Made by a program: the position numbers and the translations under genes. This document shows positions 1 through 5,903 of a stretch of 9,834 bases of DNA, one piece after another (position 1 is the first letter of the stretch; each line of letters opens with the position of its first letter). The notes beneath the pieces are model-generated. The model saw only the letters and a program-made list of their open reading frames with translations, did no database searches and had not been told where the DNA came from. The DNA is from Anaerohalosphaeraceae bacterium (GTDB lineage: Bacteria > Planctomycetota > Phycisphaerae > Sedimentisphaerales > Anaerohalosphaeraceae), in contig DAOVIC010000055.1 of NCBI GenBank assembly GCA_030671565.1, forward strand, positions 1 to 9,834, read 5' to 3'.

Positions 1-903
1 CCAGGTGGACTTGCCGGGCTTGATCCATTCCTCGTTCAAACCTTTTGGAAAAAGTTCGGGATCAGGCGCAGGACAGACATTGGCGACGAGATCAGAATTT
101 ACCAGTTCATTAAGAGTGTCAACAGTACAAATAATTTTCCATGCCGTAGCGACGGGCCCGTCGATCTCCCATCCATCGGGCTTCTCGGCATAAACAACAC
201 TGAAATCACCCGCTCCGAGAGCTTCCAGGGCATATCCATGAAAATTGAACCCGCCCCCTTCAAGAACGGCTGTGTAGCAAGACATGTCTTCAGGATACAA
301 AAGCAGCGGCGGCATAGTCAGCTTGGTTTTGTTGTCAAATATCTCCGTTACGCCTCCGGCATAAATCCTGCTTTCTTCGGATAATCTGTAACGCATATAC
401 CTGGCCCGCAGCGAATCATCGAAGGAAAAAACTGTTGATTCGCCGCCGAACAACGTCTTCTTTCCGGCATCATACGAATACATGAAAGCAACTCCATCGT
501 TATATACGCGAACATCCAGAAGCCATTTGAAACCGACAGTCCTTAAAGCGATTTTCGTGCCGTTGCAGCGATTGACGGCAATGGAGTGATTGCCGTTCCA
601 TGGATAGGTTTCATCAACCGAATATTTTTTTCTGTTTTCGATAACCGGTTTACTGCCGAGATCTTTTCCGTCAACAATGATGCCTAACCGGGACGGCTTC
701 AGGACCGTTGTGTAATTACGGGTAACCTGCATCATCAGATGGCCATCTTTGTCTGCCCAGACTTTAGTGACCACCTTCTTATCCGGGCTTTTGATATAAA
801 CCGTATTGCTCGAAACAGCAGATGGAAATTCGACATCGCCAAAGACCAGCGGCACCAGAATTACTAAGAACATCAACGCTGGGATATTTTTTGTTTTTTT
901 CAT
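1..903 (-). CDS. Glycoside hydrolase family 97 protein, N-terminal part (3' end outside window)
   Basis: I read 301 codons on the minus strand with no stop before the window edge, so the C-terminal part is missing. The start ATG (903-901) has AGGGAG about 6 bases upstream. Residues 1-22 (MKKTKNIPALMFLVILVPLV...) form a signal peptide, so the enzyme is exported. The rest fits the GH97 N-terminal beta-sandwich: SPDKKVV near 39, PSRLG at 70-74, DETYPWNGNHSIAVNRCNG at 97-115, VRVYNDGVAF at 131-140, WKIICTVDTLNELVNSDL at 255-272, and NVCPAPDPELFPKG followed by WIKPGKSTW at 293-301. In the family this last motif leads into the catalytic barrel, which is not visible here, so the catalytic residues cannot be checked. 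GH97 members are alpha-glucosidases or alpha-galactosidases; substrate and mechanism (inverting or retaining) cannot be decided. The gene is transcribed away from the GcvT-like gene. The family call is by remembered motif pattern. Confidence 0.82.
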   Translation of the reverse strand, partial: MKKTKNIPALMFLVILVPLVFGDVEFPSAVSSNTVYIKSPDKKVVTKVWADKDGHLMMQVTRNYTTVLKPSRLGIIVDGKDLGSKPVIENRKKYSVDETYPWNGNHSIAVNRCNGTKIALRTVGFKWLLDVRVYNDGVAFMYSYDAGKKTLFGGESTVFSFDDSLRARYMRYRLSEESRIYAGGVTEIFDNKTKLTMPPLLLYPEDMSCYTAVLEGGGFNFHGYALEALGAGDFSVVYAEKPDGWEIDGPVATAWKIICTVDTLNELVNSDLVANVCPAPDPELFPKGLNEEWIKPGKSTW

Positions 904-909
904 AGCAAA

Positions 910-915
910 CTCCCT
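910..915 (-). promoter_or_regulatory. Ribosome binding site of the GH97 gene
   Basis: On the minus strand AGGGAG lies 6 bases before the ATG at 903. It is a strong Shine-Dalgarno match. It supports this start, which also places a signal peptide right at the N terminus. Confidence 0.7.
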
Positions 916-1052
916 GTAAAAATTTAAATTTACTCAAAAAACATATGATCGCATCACTTTTCGTTATTTATCATAAATTAGACGTATTTTCCGCAGTTTC
1001 TATTGCAAAATTTAACCCCGGCGACAATTGAAAAGCCATTCTATAGGTGCCC

Positions 1053-1069
1053 AGGAAAACAGTTTTCCT
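1053..1069. promoter_or_regulatory. 17-nt perfect palindrome, candidate operator
   Basis: AGGAAAAC-A-GTTTTCCT has two perfect 8-nt arms around one central base, in the middle of a divergent promoter region. Such symmetry is typical of binding sites for dimeric repressors, but no regulator is encoded nearby and I see no second copy in the window. It is AT-rich enough that chance remains possible. Confidence 0.3.
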
Positions 1070-1179
1070 TCGGCAATCTACGGCTTACGAGTAAGTTTTT
1101 AGCTCTGGATTTTGCTTTACTTATCTGGTAATCTCTTGGCGTTACCGGCAAAAGATGTCAAAGCTGAAACATCACGAGG

Positions 1180-1208
1180 TTAACACAGGGCTGATTTTCA
1201 TATAAAAT
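1180..1208 (+). promoter_or_regulatory. Sigma-70-type promoter for the GcvT-like gene
   Basis: TTAACA (1180-1185) and TAAAAT (1203-1208) each match the -35 and -10 consensus at 5 of 6 positions and are separated by 17 bases. Transcription would begin around 1215, leaving a very short leader. AAGG (1220-1223) lies 6 bases before the ATG at 1230. Called by eye; not tested. Confidence 0.5.
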
Positions 1209-1229
1209 ACTACTATTACAAGGTTTAAA

Positions 1230-2345
1230 ATGCCAACACAAACACCATTTAAACCCATCCACGACAAACTTGGCGCTAACTTTGCCGAATTTGACGGGTG
1301 GGATCTCCCTGCCGATTTCGGCGATCCGGCTGCCGAAAACACCGGTTTACACACCAGCAGTGCCGTTTTCGACCTCTCGAGCTTTGCCAGAATAACTTTA
1401 AAAGGGGCTGAGGCAAAAAAATTACTGGACTATCTGCTTGCGGGCAAAACCGGTAACCTCAGTAACAACAAGTGGATATGGTCGATGATCTGCGATGAAA
1501 ACGGCTATGCAGCCGCTATCGTACGTGTTGCGCAGAGTAATAATAGCTACCACATTTTCACCCCCCCTACCAGCCGAGATCTCGTTCTGGGCCTGATAAA
1601 TCAAGCTGCAAAGTCTACGGGCACAGAAGCCGTTCAAGTCGTCGATATTACCGAAAAAACGGGCATGTTAGGCCTCTACGGTCCAAAAGCCGTTGAAACT
1701 CTCGATGCGATCTTGCCGTTCGATATTACAGAAATCAGCCCTGGCGATATCAAAACCATGTCTTTCTTCATGATCTCAGTAACAATAATACGAGGTTCAT
1801 GGCTTGGTGTTGACGGGGTCGAATTGATGTGCCCCCAGGGTGCGTGTGCAATGGCCGCAGGTGCCCTTGCAAAGTACCGTGACAGGCTAAATATCGCCCC
1901 TGCTGGCATGAAAACGCTGAAAACGGCTATCATGGAATCCTCTTTGCCCCTTGAACTTTTAAAACACGCACAATGCAAAAAAATCAGCCCTGTGGCACTT
2001 CAAATGGCGAAAATACTCGACATGGAAAAGGATTTTTTAGGTAAAGACGCAATCGCCAAAGAGCTTGCGGAGGGTACGAAAACCGTCCTGATGGGCGTAA
2101 AAACGCAGAAAATCGGTAAAGAGCACGCCAATCTCAGGCTCCAGTACGACGATAAGGAAATCGGCAAAGCCGAAATAATGCTGCCCTCACAAAATATGAA
2201 TTGTGACATATCTCTGGCAATGATAGACGCTCAATATGCCGATCTTGCAGATGAAATACAGATCGTAAGCGAGGATATAATCTCAGGGGGCGAACTTGTA
2301 AAACTGCCTTTCGATAATGACTTCGCCGCTGGGATATTTGCGTAG
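1230..2345 (+). CDS. GcvT-like / folate-binding aminomethyltransferase-family protein
   Basis: This 371-aa protein follows the glycine cleavage T-protein fold from end to end, and its length matches the family (about 360-375). Landmarks are HDKLGANFAEFDGWDLPADFG at 11-31 (family: H..LGAKMVPFAGWEMPVQYG), a VFDLSS segment at 47-51 where GcvT has LFDVSHMG, GLYGPKAVETL at 148-158, G.DGVEL.CP at 193-202, PVALQMAKILDMEKDFLGKDAI near 254-275, and VVKLPF-like VKLPF at 357-361. True T protein transfers the methylene group of lipoyl-bound aminomethyl to tetrahydrofolate using an Asp in the NGG.(I/L)DDL motif. Here that segment reads NGYAAAIVRV (91-100), with no acidic residue, and the histidine of VSHMG is also lost. 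No gcvH, gcvP or lipoate gene is adjacent. I therefore infer a paralogue that may still bind folate but probably lacks aminomethyltransferase activity. Alternatives are a YgfZ-like role or a diverged demethylase-type enzyme. The start is supported by AAGG at 1220-1223. Confidence 0.72.
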   Translation: MPTQTPFKPIHDKLGANFAEFDGWDLPADFGDPAAENTGLHTSSAVFDLSSFARITLKGAEAKKLLDYLLAGKTGNLSNNKWIWSMICDENGYAAAIVRVAQSNNSYHIFTPPTSRDLVLGLINQAAKSTGTEAVQVVDITEKTGMLGLYGPKAVETLDAILPFDITEISPGDIKTMSFFMISVTIIRGSWLGVDGVELMCPQGACAMAAGALAKYRDRLNIAPAGMKTLKTAIMESSLPLELLKHAQCKKISPVALQMAKILDMEKDFLGKDAIAKELAEGTKTVLMGVKTQKIGKEHANLRLQYDDKEIGKAEIMLPSQNMNCDISLAMIDAQYADLADEIQIVSEDIISGGELVKLPFDNDFAAGIFA

Positions 2346-2460
2346 TGCGATTTATTTAAATGCCTGGGTTTATTATACTTAGCAATTTTGAATTGGGGAC
2401 CGCGTTCAATAGCACATGTAAGTTACAGCACGAGAAATAGCTGTAAAAATTATGGATTTG

Positions 2461-2494
2461 GTTTGACATTTGTGCTATAAGGATACGTTTGACA
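2461..2494 (+). repeat. GTTTGACA direct repeat pair
   Basis: GTTTGACA occurs at 2461-2468 and again at 2487-2494, a centre spacing of 26 bases. Each copy contains a perfect TTGACA -35 hexamer. I find no good -10 at 16-18 bases downstream of either copy, so they may be activator or repressor half-sites, or chance, instead of a working promoter. Confidence 0.3.
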
Positions 2495-2545
2495 GGAGTT
2501 TTAACTATTTAGGGAACCTATAGGGAATTTCTAAAAATTCATTTT

Positions 2546-2659
2546 GGCGGACAAGCGAATCTTTTTGATCCCGGTCGGCGTCAGACAAAAGCCGCCTTAG
2601 CTTCAACTAAGGCTGATTTGTCTTCCTTGCCGGAACGCAAAAATCTTCTGCTTGCCGCT
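2546..2659 (+). ncRNA. Possible structured leader RNA upstream of the phosphoesterase
   Basis: A long-range stem pairs GCGG (2547-2550) plus CAAGC (2552-2556) with GCTTG (2650-2654) plus CCGC (2655-2658), with A2551 bulged. Inside it is a two-part hairpin. GACAAA (2584-2589) pairs with TTTGTC (2617-2622), then GCCTTAG (2594-2600) pairs with CTAAGGC (2607-2613) around a CTTCAA loop. The element ends about 50 bases before the ATG at 2709. It does not match any riboswitch consensus I know (c-di-GMP, SAM, cobalamin, fluoride and others considered). The same stretch is an open reading frame, so a decayed coding segment is the main alternative. Confidence 0.22.
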
Positions 2660-2708
2660 CAAAAGCAATTATTAGAGATGCCCTATACTTTTTTGCAGGT
2701 AGTTTTTT

Positions 2709-3485
2709 ATGTTTGCAGTTATTAGTGACATACATTCGAATCTCGAAGCTTTGACAACGGTCCTTGCGGATATTGAAAAACGCGGTATCAAAACTATATA
2801 CTGCCTTGGTGATGTTGTCGGGTATGGTGCAAATCCGAATGAGTGCCTTGACCTGATCATTGAAAAAACCGAGTTTGGTGTTATGGGCAACCATGACTAT
2901 GCTGTTCTTTACGAACCAACGAATTTCAATGCGGGGGCCGAGCAGGCATGTTACTGGACGCGAGCTTCGATCGAACAGGAGATCGATAAAGCAAAAGCTT
3001 CGAAGCGTTGGGATTATCTTGGTTCGCTGAAAATGCGAAAAACTTTCGAGACAAAACTTGACGGAGTGAATGCACACATAAGTCTTGTACATGCATCTCC
3101 GCGAAAACCCATAAACGAATATGTTTTTCCTGATGACGTGTATACTATGCCTTCAAAGATGCTCAGTATTTTTGAGCGGACCAAACATATATGCTTTATC
3201 GGGCATACTCATCTTCCGGGTGTTTTTCTGGAAGATCCCGATTTTTATACGCCCGACGAACTTGGCGAGTTTTACCCGATCGAAAGCGATGAAAAAGCTA
3301 TTATCAATGTAGGTTCGGTCGGTCAGCCTCGCGATCGCGATAACCGTGCGAGCTATGCTTATGTAGACGGCAATAAAGTTTACTTCGTCAGGCTTGAATA
3401 CGATTTTGAGACGGCGGCGAAAAAGATATTCGCTGTAAAAGAGATCGAAGACTTCGAAGGCAGTCGTTTGGCAGACGGGAAGTAG
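2709..3485 (+). CDS. Calcineurin-like metallophosphoesterase, YfcE/MJ0936-type
   Basis: This 258-aa cytoplasmic protein has the complete dimetal phosphoesterase motif set in order: DIHSN (D7, H9), GDVVGYG with D35, GNHD (N61, H62), VHASP (H128) and GHTH (H166, H168). NVGSVGQPRD at 200-209 is the C-terminal signature of YfcE/MJ0936-like phosphodiesterases, which hydrolyse phosphodiesters such as bis-pNPP in vitro with Mn or Ni; physiological substrates are mostly unknown. All metal ligands are present, so I expect an active enzyme. It is somewhat longer than the minimal YfcE type (about 180 aa). The extra residues at about 75-120 and 172-195 may form a cap over the active site. The start is forced: an in-frame TAG sits at 2700-2702, two codons upstream, and the next ATG is 2709. 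AGGT (2697-2700) is a modest ribosome site. The gene appears to be single, closed by the terminator at 3493. An acidic-lysine helix ends the protein. Confidence 0.88.
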   Translation: MFAVISDIHSNLEALTTVLADIEKRGIKTIYCLGDVVGYGANPNECLDLIIEKTEFGVMGNHDYAVLYEPTNFNAGAEQACYWTRASIEQEIDKAKASKRWDYLGSLKMRKTFETKLDGVNAHISLVHASPRKPINEYVFPDDVYTMPSKMLSIFERTKHICFIGHTHLPGVFLEDPDFYTPDELGEFYPIESDEKAIINVGSVGQPRDRDNRASYAYVDGNKVYFVRLEYDFETAAKKIFAVKEIEDFEGSRLADGK

Positions 3486-3492
3486 TGGAGGA

Positions 3493-3518
3493 ATCCCGGC
3501 AAACCGGGATGTTGTTTT
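3493..3518 (+). terminator. Rho-independent terminator after the phosphoesterase
   Basis: ATCCCGG (3493-3499), loop CAAA, and CCGGGAT (3504-3510) form a perfect 7-bp GC-rich stem. It is followed by GTTGTTTT and lies 7 bases after the phosphoesterase stop. It separates that gene from yidC, which should therefore have its own promoter in the short, AT-rich stretch 3511-3549. Confidence 0.8.
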
Positions 3519-3561
3519 ATATAAAACTTATAGAAACTTTTTTCTTTTTGAGGATATTATT

Positions 3562-5583
3562 ATGAACGTACGTAACGTTCTTATTGGTTTTTTGGTTTGC
3601 TTTGCCGGCGTTTGCGGGGTTTTGGTTTTTCAGTCTGGTGTTTTTGATGAGGCATCTCTGGAGAATGATCGTGTAATCAGTCTTGTCGGTGAAGAAGTAC
3701 TTGAGAATGTGATAGAGGATCCGCCGGCGGAGAAAGTTGAAGTTATATTTTCGAAGTATACGGCGATCCACGCAGCAGAAGGGGAAGTGACTCTTGGCTC
3801 GGATGATCCGGACAGCGGGTTTAAGTTCAAGCTGGAGCTGACTAGTAAGGGGGCGGCAATTTCTCGTGCGACTTTGAGCGAGTTTGACGACAGGGATCGT
3901 AAAGATCCGCAGCAATTGGTTTTGCTTTCACCGGTTGCCGATGACGGCAGGAAAATTTATTCGCTTGCAAACAGCAGTTTTAATGTTGTGGGCGAGGGCG
4001 GGGTCGATATTTCCCGGCTGCAGTGGAAAATGGGTGAGGTTGTCGATGAAGCGGATGGCTGTCAGTCGGTAGAGTTTTCGACGACGATCATTAAGAAGAC
4101 TTTCTCAAAAAGCGACCCTTCCGGCGAGGTGGTTGAAGATGCGGTGCGACTTACCAAGACATACCGTGTAAGCCCGGGCAGCTACGATGTTGAGTGTTTG
4201 CTTGATGTTAAGAATCTTTTGGGCGAATCGATCAAGACGCAGTTTGGTTTGCAGGGGCCTGCGGGGATAAAACGCGAGGGCAGCCGGCAGGATATGCGAA
4301 GCGTGGTTTCGGCCTTTTTGATGAGCGACGACAAGGTTGCGTCGAGCCTGAAGGATCAGAGGAAACTGCGGAAGGCAGCGGAGTCGGGGGATAAGGACGC
4401 GTTTAAACTGAGGCACGAAATGGCAGGTGCTAAGTTTATGTGGAGTGCGATAACGAACAAGTATTTTACGGCGATACTTCGACCTGTTCCAGAGGAAGGT
4501 GATCGGGCAAGTGCTACTTTTCTGAGCGGACGCGGGGAGTATTTCGACAAGAACCTATCCGATAAGCCTGACGGGGACGAGGAAATAAGTTTTGTTTTGT
4601 ATTCGGGCAGTAATGAGCTTGCTGCTAAAGGGGGCAGTCAGAGTTTTGCTTTTCAGATATATCTTGGGCCCAAGGACATAAACGTTTTTAAGGACAGCCC
4701 TCTTTACGATGCGCTTGGTTACATACATACGATAAGTTTTATGGCTTGCTTCTGCTGTCCTGAGGGCATTATCAATCCGCTTTCGTTCGGTATCATCAGT
4801 TTGATGAAAGGGATGTACGGTATGATGGGGCCGTTTGGCAACTACGGTATCGTGATCATTATCTTTGTCGGGATGGTTCGTTTGCTGCTTCATCCTATTA
4901 CGAAGAAGAGCCAGGTTTCGATGATGTCGATGCAAAAGATATCGAGCCATCCTCGTATGATCGAGATCAAACAGAAGTATGCGAACAACAGAGCCGAGAT
5001 GCAAAAGCAGACCATGCAGTTTTATCGCGACGAGAACGTATCGCCTGCACAGGGTATCATGGGTGTGCTTCCGATGTTTTTGCAGATGCCGATCTGGATC
5101 GCTCTTTACCGTGCTATCTATGCGAACTTTGAACTTAGGGGTGCAGGTTTTCTGCCGTTCTGGATCACGGATCTTTCGGCACAGGATGCACTGTTTACTT
5201 TTCCGGAAATAACGGTTCCTTTCGTGGGATGGCATTTGGATTCGTTTAACTTTTTGCCGGTATTGCTTGGTATCGCGATGTTCCTTCAGCAGAAGCTGAT
5301 GCCGCATTCGAAGGCGGCCGCTCAGAACGACCAGATGGCCCAGCAGCAGAAGATGATGATGTTTATGATGCCGATCATGATGCTGGTGTTTTTGTACAAG
5401 GCGCCTTCGGGGCTGAACCTTTATATTATGGCGAGTACTTTTGCCGGAGTCTTCGAGCAGATTGTTATTCGTAAGCATATCCGGGAGAAGGAAGAGATGG
5501 AAAGCATGGGGCTTGTTGCGGTTACTAAGAAGACGGGCGGAAAAGTTAAGAAGAAGAAACCTAAGCCGTTTTTTAAGCAGTAG
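3562..5583 (+). CDS. yidC: Membrane protein insertase YidC
   Basis: This 673-aa YidC/Oxa1/Alb3 protein inserts and folds inner-membrane proteins, alone or with SecYEG. TM1 is at residues 4-24. Residues about 25-380 form the periplasmic beta-sandwich P1 domain of the Gram-negative type. The conserved insertase core follows: TM2 near 425-446 with IVIIIFVGMVRLLLHPITKK, where R440 is the groove arginine. A cytoplasmic helical hairpin with Q..M..MQKISSHPRMIEIKQKY follows at 450-490. Then come MGVLPMFLQMPIWIALYRAI (500-519), FLPVLLGIAMFLQQKLMP (564-581) and the Met-rich MMMFMMPIMMLVFLYKAPSGLNLY (598-621). The lysine-rich tail (KKTGGKVKKKKPKPF, 656-670) fits the ribosome-contacting C terminus seen in many YidCs. 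The length is somewhat above the E. coli protein (548 aa), mainly in the P1 domain. GAGG (3550-3553) lies 8 bases before the ATG. An unusual CFCC cluster (396-399) precedes TM2. No terminator is evident right after the stop. Confidence 0.96.
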   Translation: MNVRNVLIGFLVCFAGVCGVLVFQSGVFDEASLENDRVISLVGEEVLENVIEDPPAEKVEVIFSKYTAIHAAEGEVTLGSDDPDSGFKFKLELTSKGAAISRATLSEFDDRDRKDPQQLVLLSPVADDGRKIYSLANSSFNVVGEGGVDISRLQWKMGEVVDEADGCQSVEFSTTIIKKTFSKSDPSGEVVEDAVRLTKTYRVSPGSYDVECLLDVKNLLGESIKTQFGLQGPAGIKREGSRQDMRSVVSAFLMSDDKVASSLKDQRKLRKAAESGDKDAFKLRHEMAGAKFMWSAITNKYFTAILRPVPEEGDRASATFLSGRGEYFDKNLSDKPDGDEEISFVLYSGSNELAAKGGSQSFAFQIYLGPKDINVFKDSPLYDALGYIHTISFMACFCCPEGIINPLSFGIISLMKGMYGMMGPFGNYGIVIIIFVGMVRLLLHPITKKSQVSMMSMQKISSHPRMIEIKQKYANNRAEMQKQTMQFYRDENVSPAQGIMGVLPMFLQMPIWIALYRAIYANFELRGAGFLPFWITDLSAQDALFTFPEITVPFVGWHLDSFNFLPVLLGIAMFLQQKLMPHSKAAAQNDQMAQQQKMMMFMMPIMMLVFLYKAPSGLNLYIMASTFAGVFEQIVIRKHIREKEEMESMGLVAVTKKTGGKVKKKKPKPFFKQ

Positions 5584-5607
5584 AATCGTGGGTCGTAGGC
5601 GTTTTTT

Positions 5608-5698
5608 GAATAGCCAACACTCAACACGGAACAGTCAATAATGAAGTTTTAAAAACTGAATAGCCAATATCCAACACGGAATAACCAATGATGAAGTT
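5608..5698 (+). repeat. Pair of 41-bp degenerate direct repeats, 50-bp period
   Basis: Copy 1 (5608-5648) and copy 2 (5658-5698) share GAATAGCCAA, CAACACGGAA and ATGAAGTT at matching positions and are separated by 9 bases. By my count they agree at 34 of 41 positions, and all seven differences are transitions (C/T or A/G). Each copy also has internal near-repetition of an AATAnCCAAT-like unit. I recognise the style as a dispersed intergenic repeat seen in Planctomycetota and other environmental genomes. Only the local duplication is shown by this window. Confidence 0.7.
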
Positions 5699-5704
5699 GA
5701 GGAT

Positions 5705-5719
5705 TCGGCCGTTGGCCGA
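5705..5719. other. Small perfect hairpin
   Basis: TCGGCC (5705-5710), loop GTT, GGCCGA (5714-5719) form a 6-bp GC-rich stem directly after the repeat pair. No T-run follows, so it is not a standard terminator for yidC. It may be part of the repeat element or a transcript-end stabiliser. Confidence 0.35.
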
Positions 5720-5743
5720 GGCTAAGGTAATTAAAAGCTTTTG

Positions 5744-5760
5744 CCACAGAGGGTACAGAG
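5744..5760 (+). repeat. CCACAGAGGGTACAGAG dispersed-type element
   Basis: This 17-base string contains two ACAGAG units. It resembles the 'CCACAGAGGGCACAGAG' sequence that I recall as a frequent intergenic string in many environmental bacterial genomes. Only one copy is present here, so the repeat status is from memory, not from this window. Confidence 0.35.
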
Positions 5761-5799
5761 AGATTGTTTTAAGGTTAGAAACAAAAAAACTTTCTTATC

Positions 5800-5826
5800 C
5801 GCAGATTACGCGGATTACGCGGATTT
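5800..5826 (+). repeat. Three tandem 9-bp units (CGCRGATTW)
   Basis: CGCAGATTA, CGCGGATTA and CGCGGATTT follow each other without gaps at 5800-5808, 5809-5817 and 5818-5826, then a T-run (to 5829). Like the neighbouring element it resembles a widespread 'gcagattacgcggatt' intergenic string. It could be an iteron-like binding site or a mobile or selfish short repeat; neither is shown. Confidence 0.6.
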
Positions 5827-5903
5827 TTTATTTTGGGATAGGGGCGTTGGATTTGTTTGCAGGGAAAGGTGTCTGGTTCTAGTTTTTCTTAGAGGCATGT
5901 AAA

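Larger units (their letters stand above)
904..1229. other. Divergent intergenic region, no gene
   Basis: This 326-bp spacer lies between the leftward GH97 gene and the rightward GcvT-like gene and must hold promoters for both. I find no convincing gene. It contains a 17-nt perfect palindrome (1053-1069) and a promoter-like pair before the GcvT-like gene (1180-1208). It also has two weak inverted repeats. One is CTTAC-GA-GTAAG at 1084-1095, followed by TTTTT. The other is CTGGTAA (1125-1131) with TTACCGG (1142-1148), a 7-bp stem with one wobble and a 10-nt loop. The first is too short-looped for a credible terminator. The second could form in a leader RNA only if transcription began upstream of the promoter marked here. 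No promoter for the GH97 gene was clear enough to annotate. Confidence 0.6.
2346..2708. other. Intergenic region before the phosphoesterase, no confident gene
   Basis: This 363-bp spacer follows the GcvT-like gene; I see no hairpin terminator directly after that stop. The first half is AT-rich and holds a GTTTGACA direct repeat (2461-2494). The second half looks less random. It can be folded (2546-2659), and one plus-strand frame stays open from 2513 to 2725, reading protein-like segments such as FGGQANLFDPGRRQ and SSLPERKNLLLAAQKQLLE. That frame has no ATG before 2678 and no visible Shine-Dalgarno, so it is either a gene remnant or chance. TATACT at 2684-2689 is a plausible -10 for the phosphoesterase, but no matching -35 is evident. 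Confidence 0.5.
5584..5903. other. Repeat-rich spacer after yidC
   Basis: This 320-bp stretch holds no credible gene. In order it contains a degenerate 50-bp-period repeat pair (5608-5698), a small perfect hairpin (5705-5719), a CCACAGAGGGTACAGAG element (5744-5760) and a triple 9-bp tandem repeat (5800-5826). An open frame from 5688 to 5882 reads straight through these elements (including YPQITRITRIF). I treat it as a by-product of the repeats. Confidence 0.6.

Noticed and set aside
1084..1100. Terminator-like CTTAC-GA-GTAAG followed by TTTTT
   Set aside because: A 5-bp stem with a 2-base loop is too weak, and no gene ends just upstream on the plus strand.
2546..2659. tRNA or known riboswitch
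   Set aside because: There is no cloverleaf, T-loop GTTCRA or CCA-end pattern, and no conserved core of any riboswitch class I could recall.
2607..3092. Minus-strand open frame of 161 codons
   Set aside because: It is antisense to the phosphoesterase gene, which has a complete catalytic motif set on the plus strand.
4555..5478. Long minus-strand open frame of 307 codons, His/Arg/Lys-rich
   Set aside because: It lies entirely inside yidC on the other strand. Its composition (HHKHHHLL runs) is the antisense of Met/Leu-rich membrane helices.
5608..5826. CRISPR array
   Set aside because: Only two degenerate copies with a 9-bp gap, followed by unrelated repeats; there are no spacers of regular length and no cas genes.
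5688..5882. Open frame of 64 codons starting in the repeat pair
   Set aside because: It reads through two repeat elements (YPQITRITRIF comes from the 9-bp units), has no ribosome site and no family resemblance. Frames of this kind arise from the repeats.
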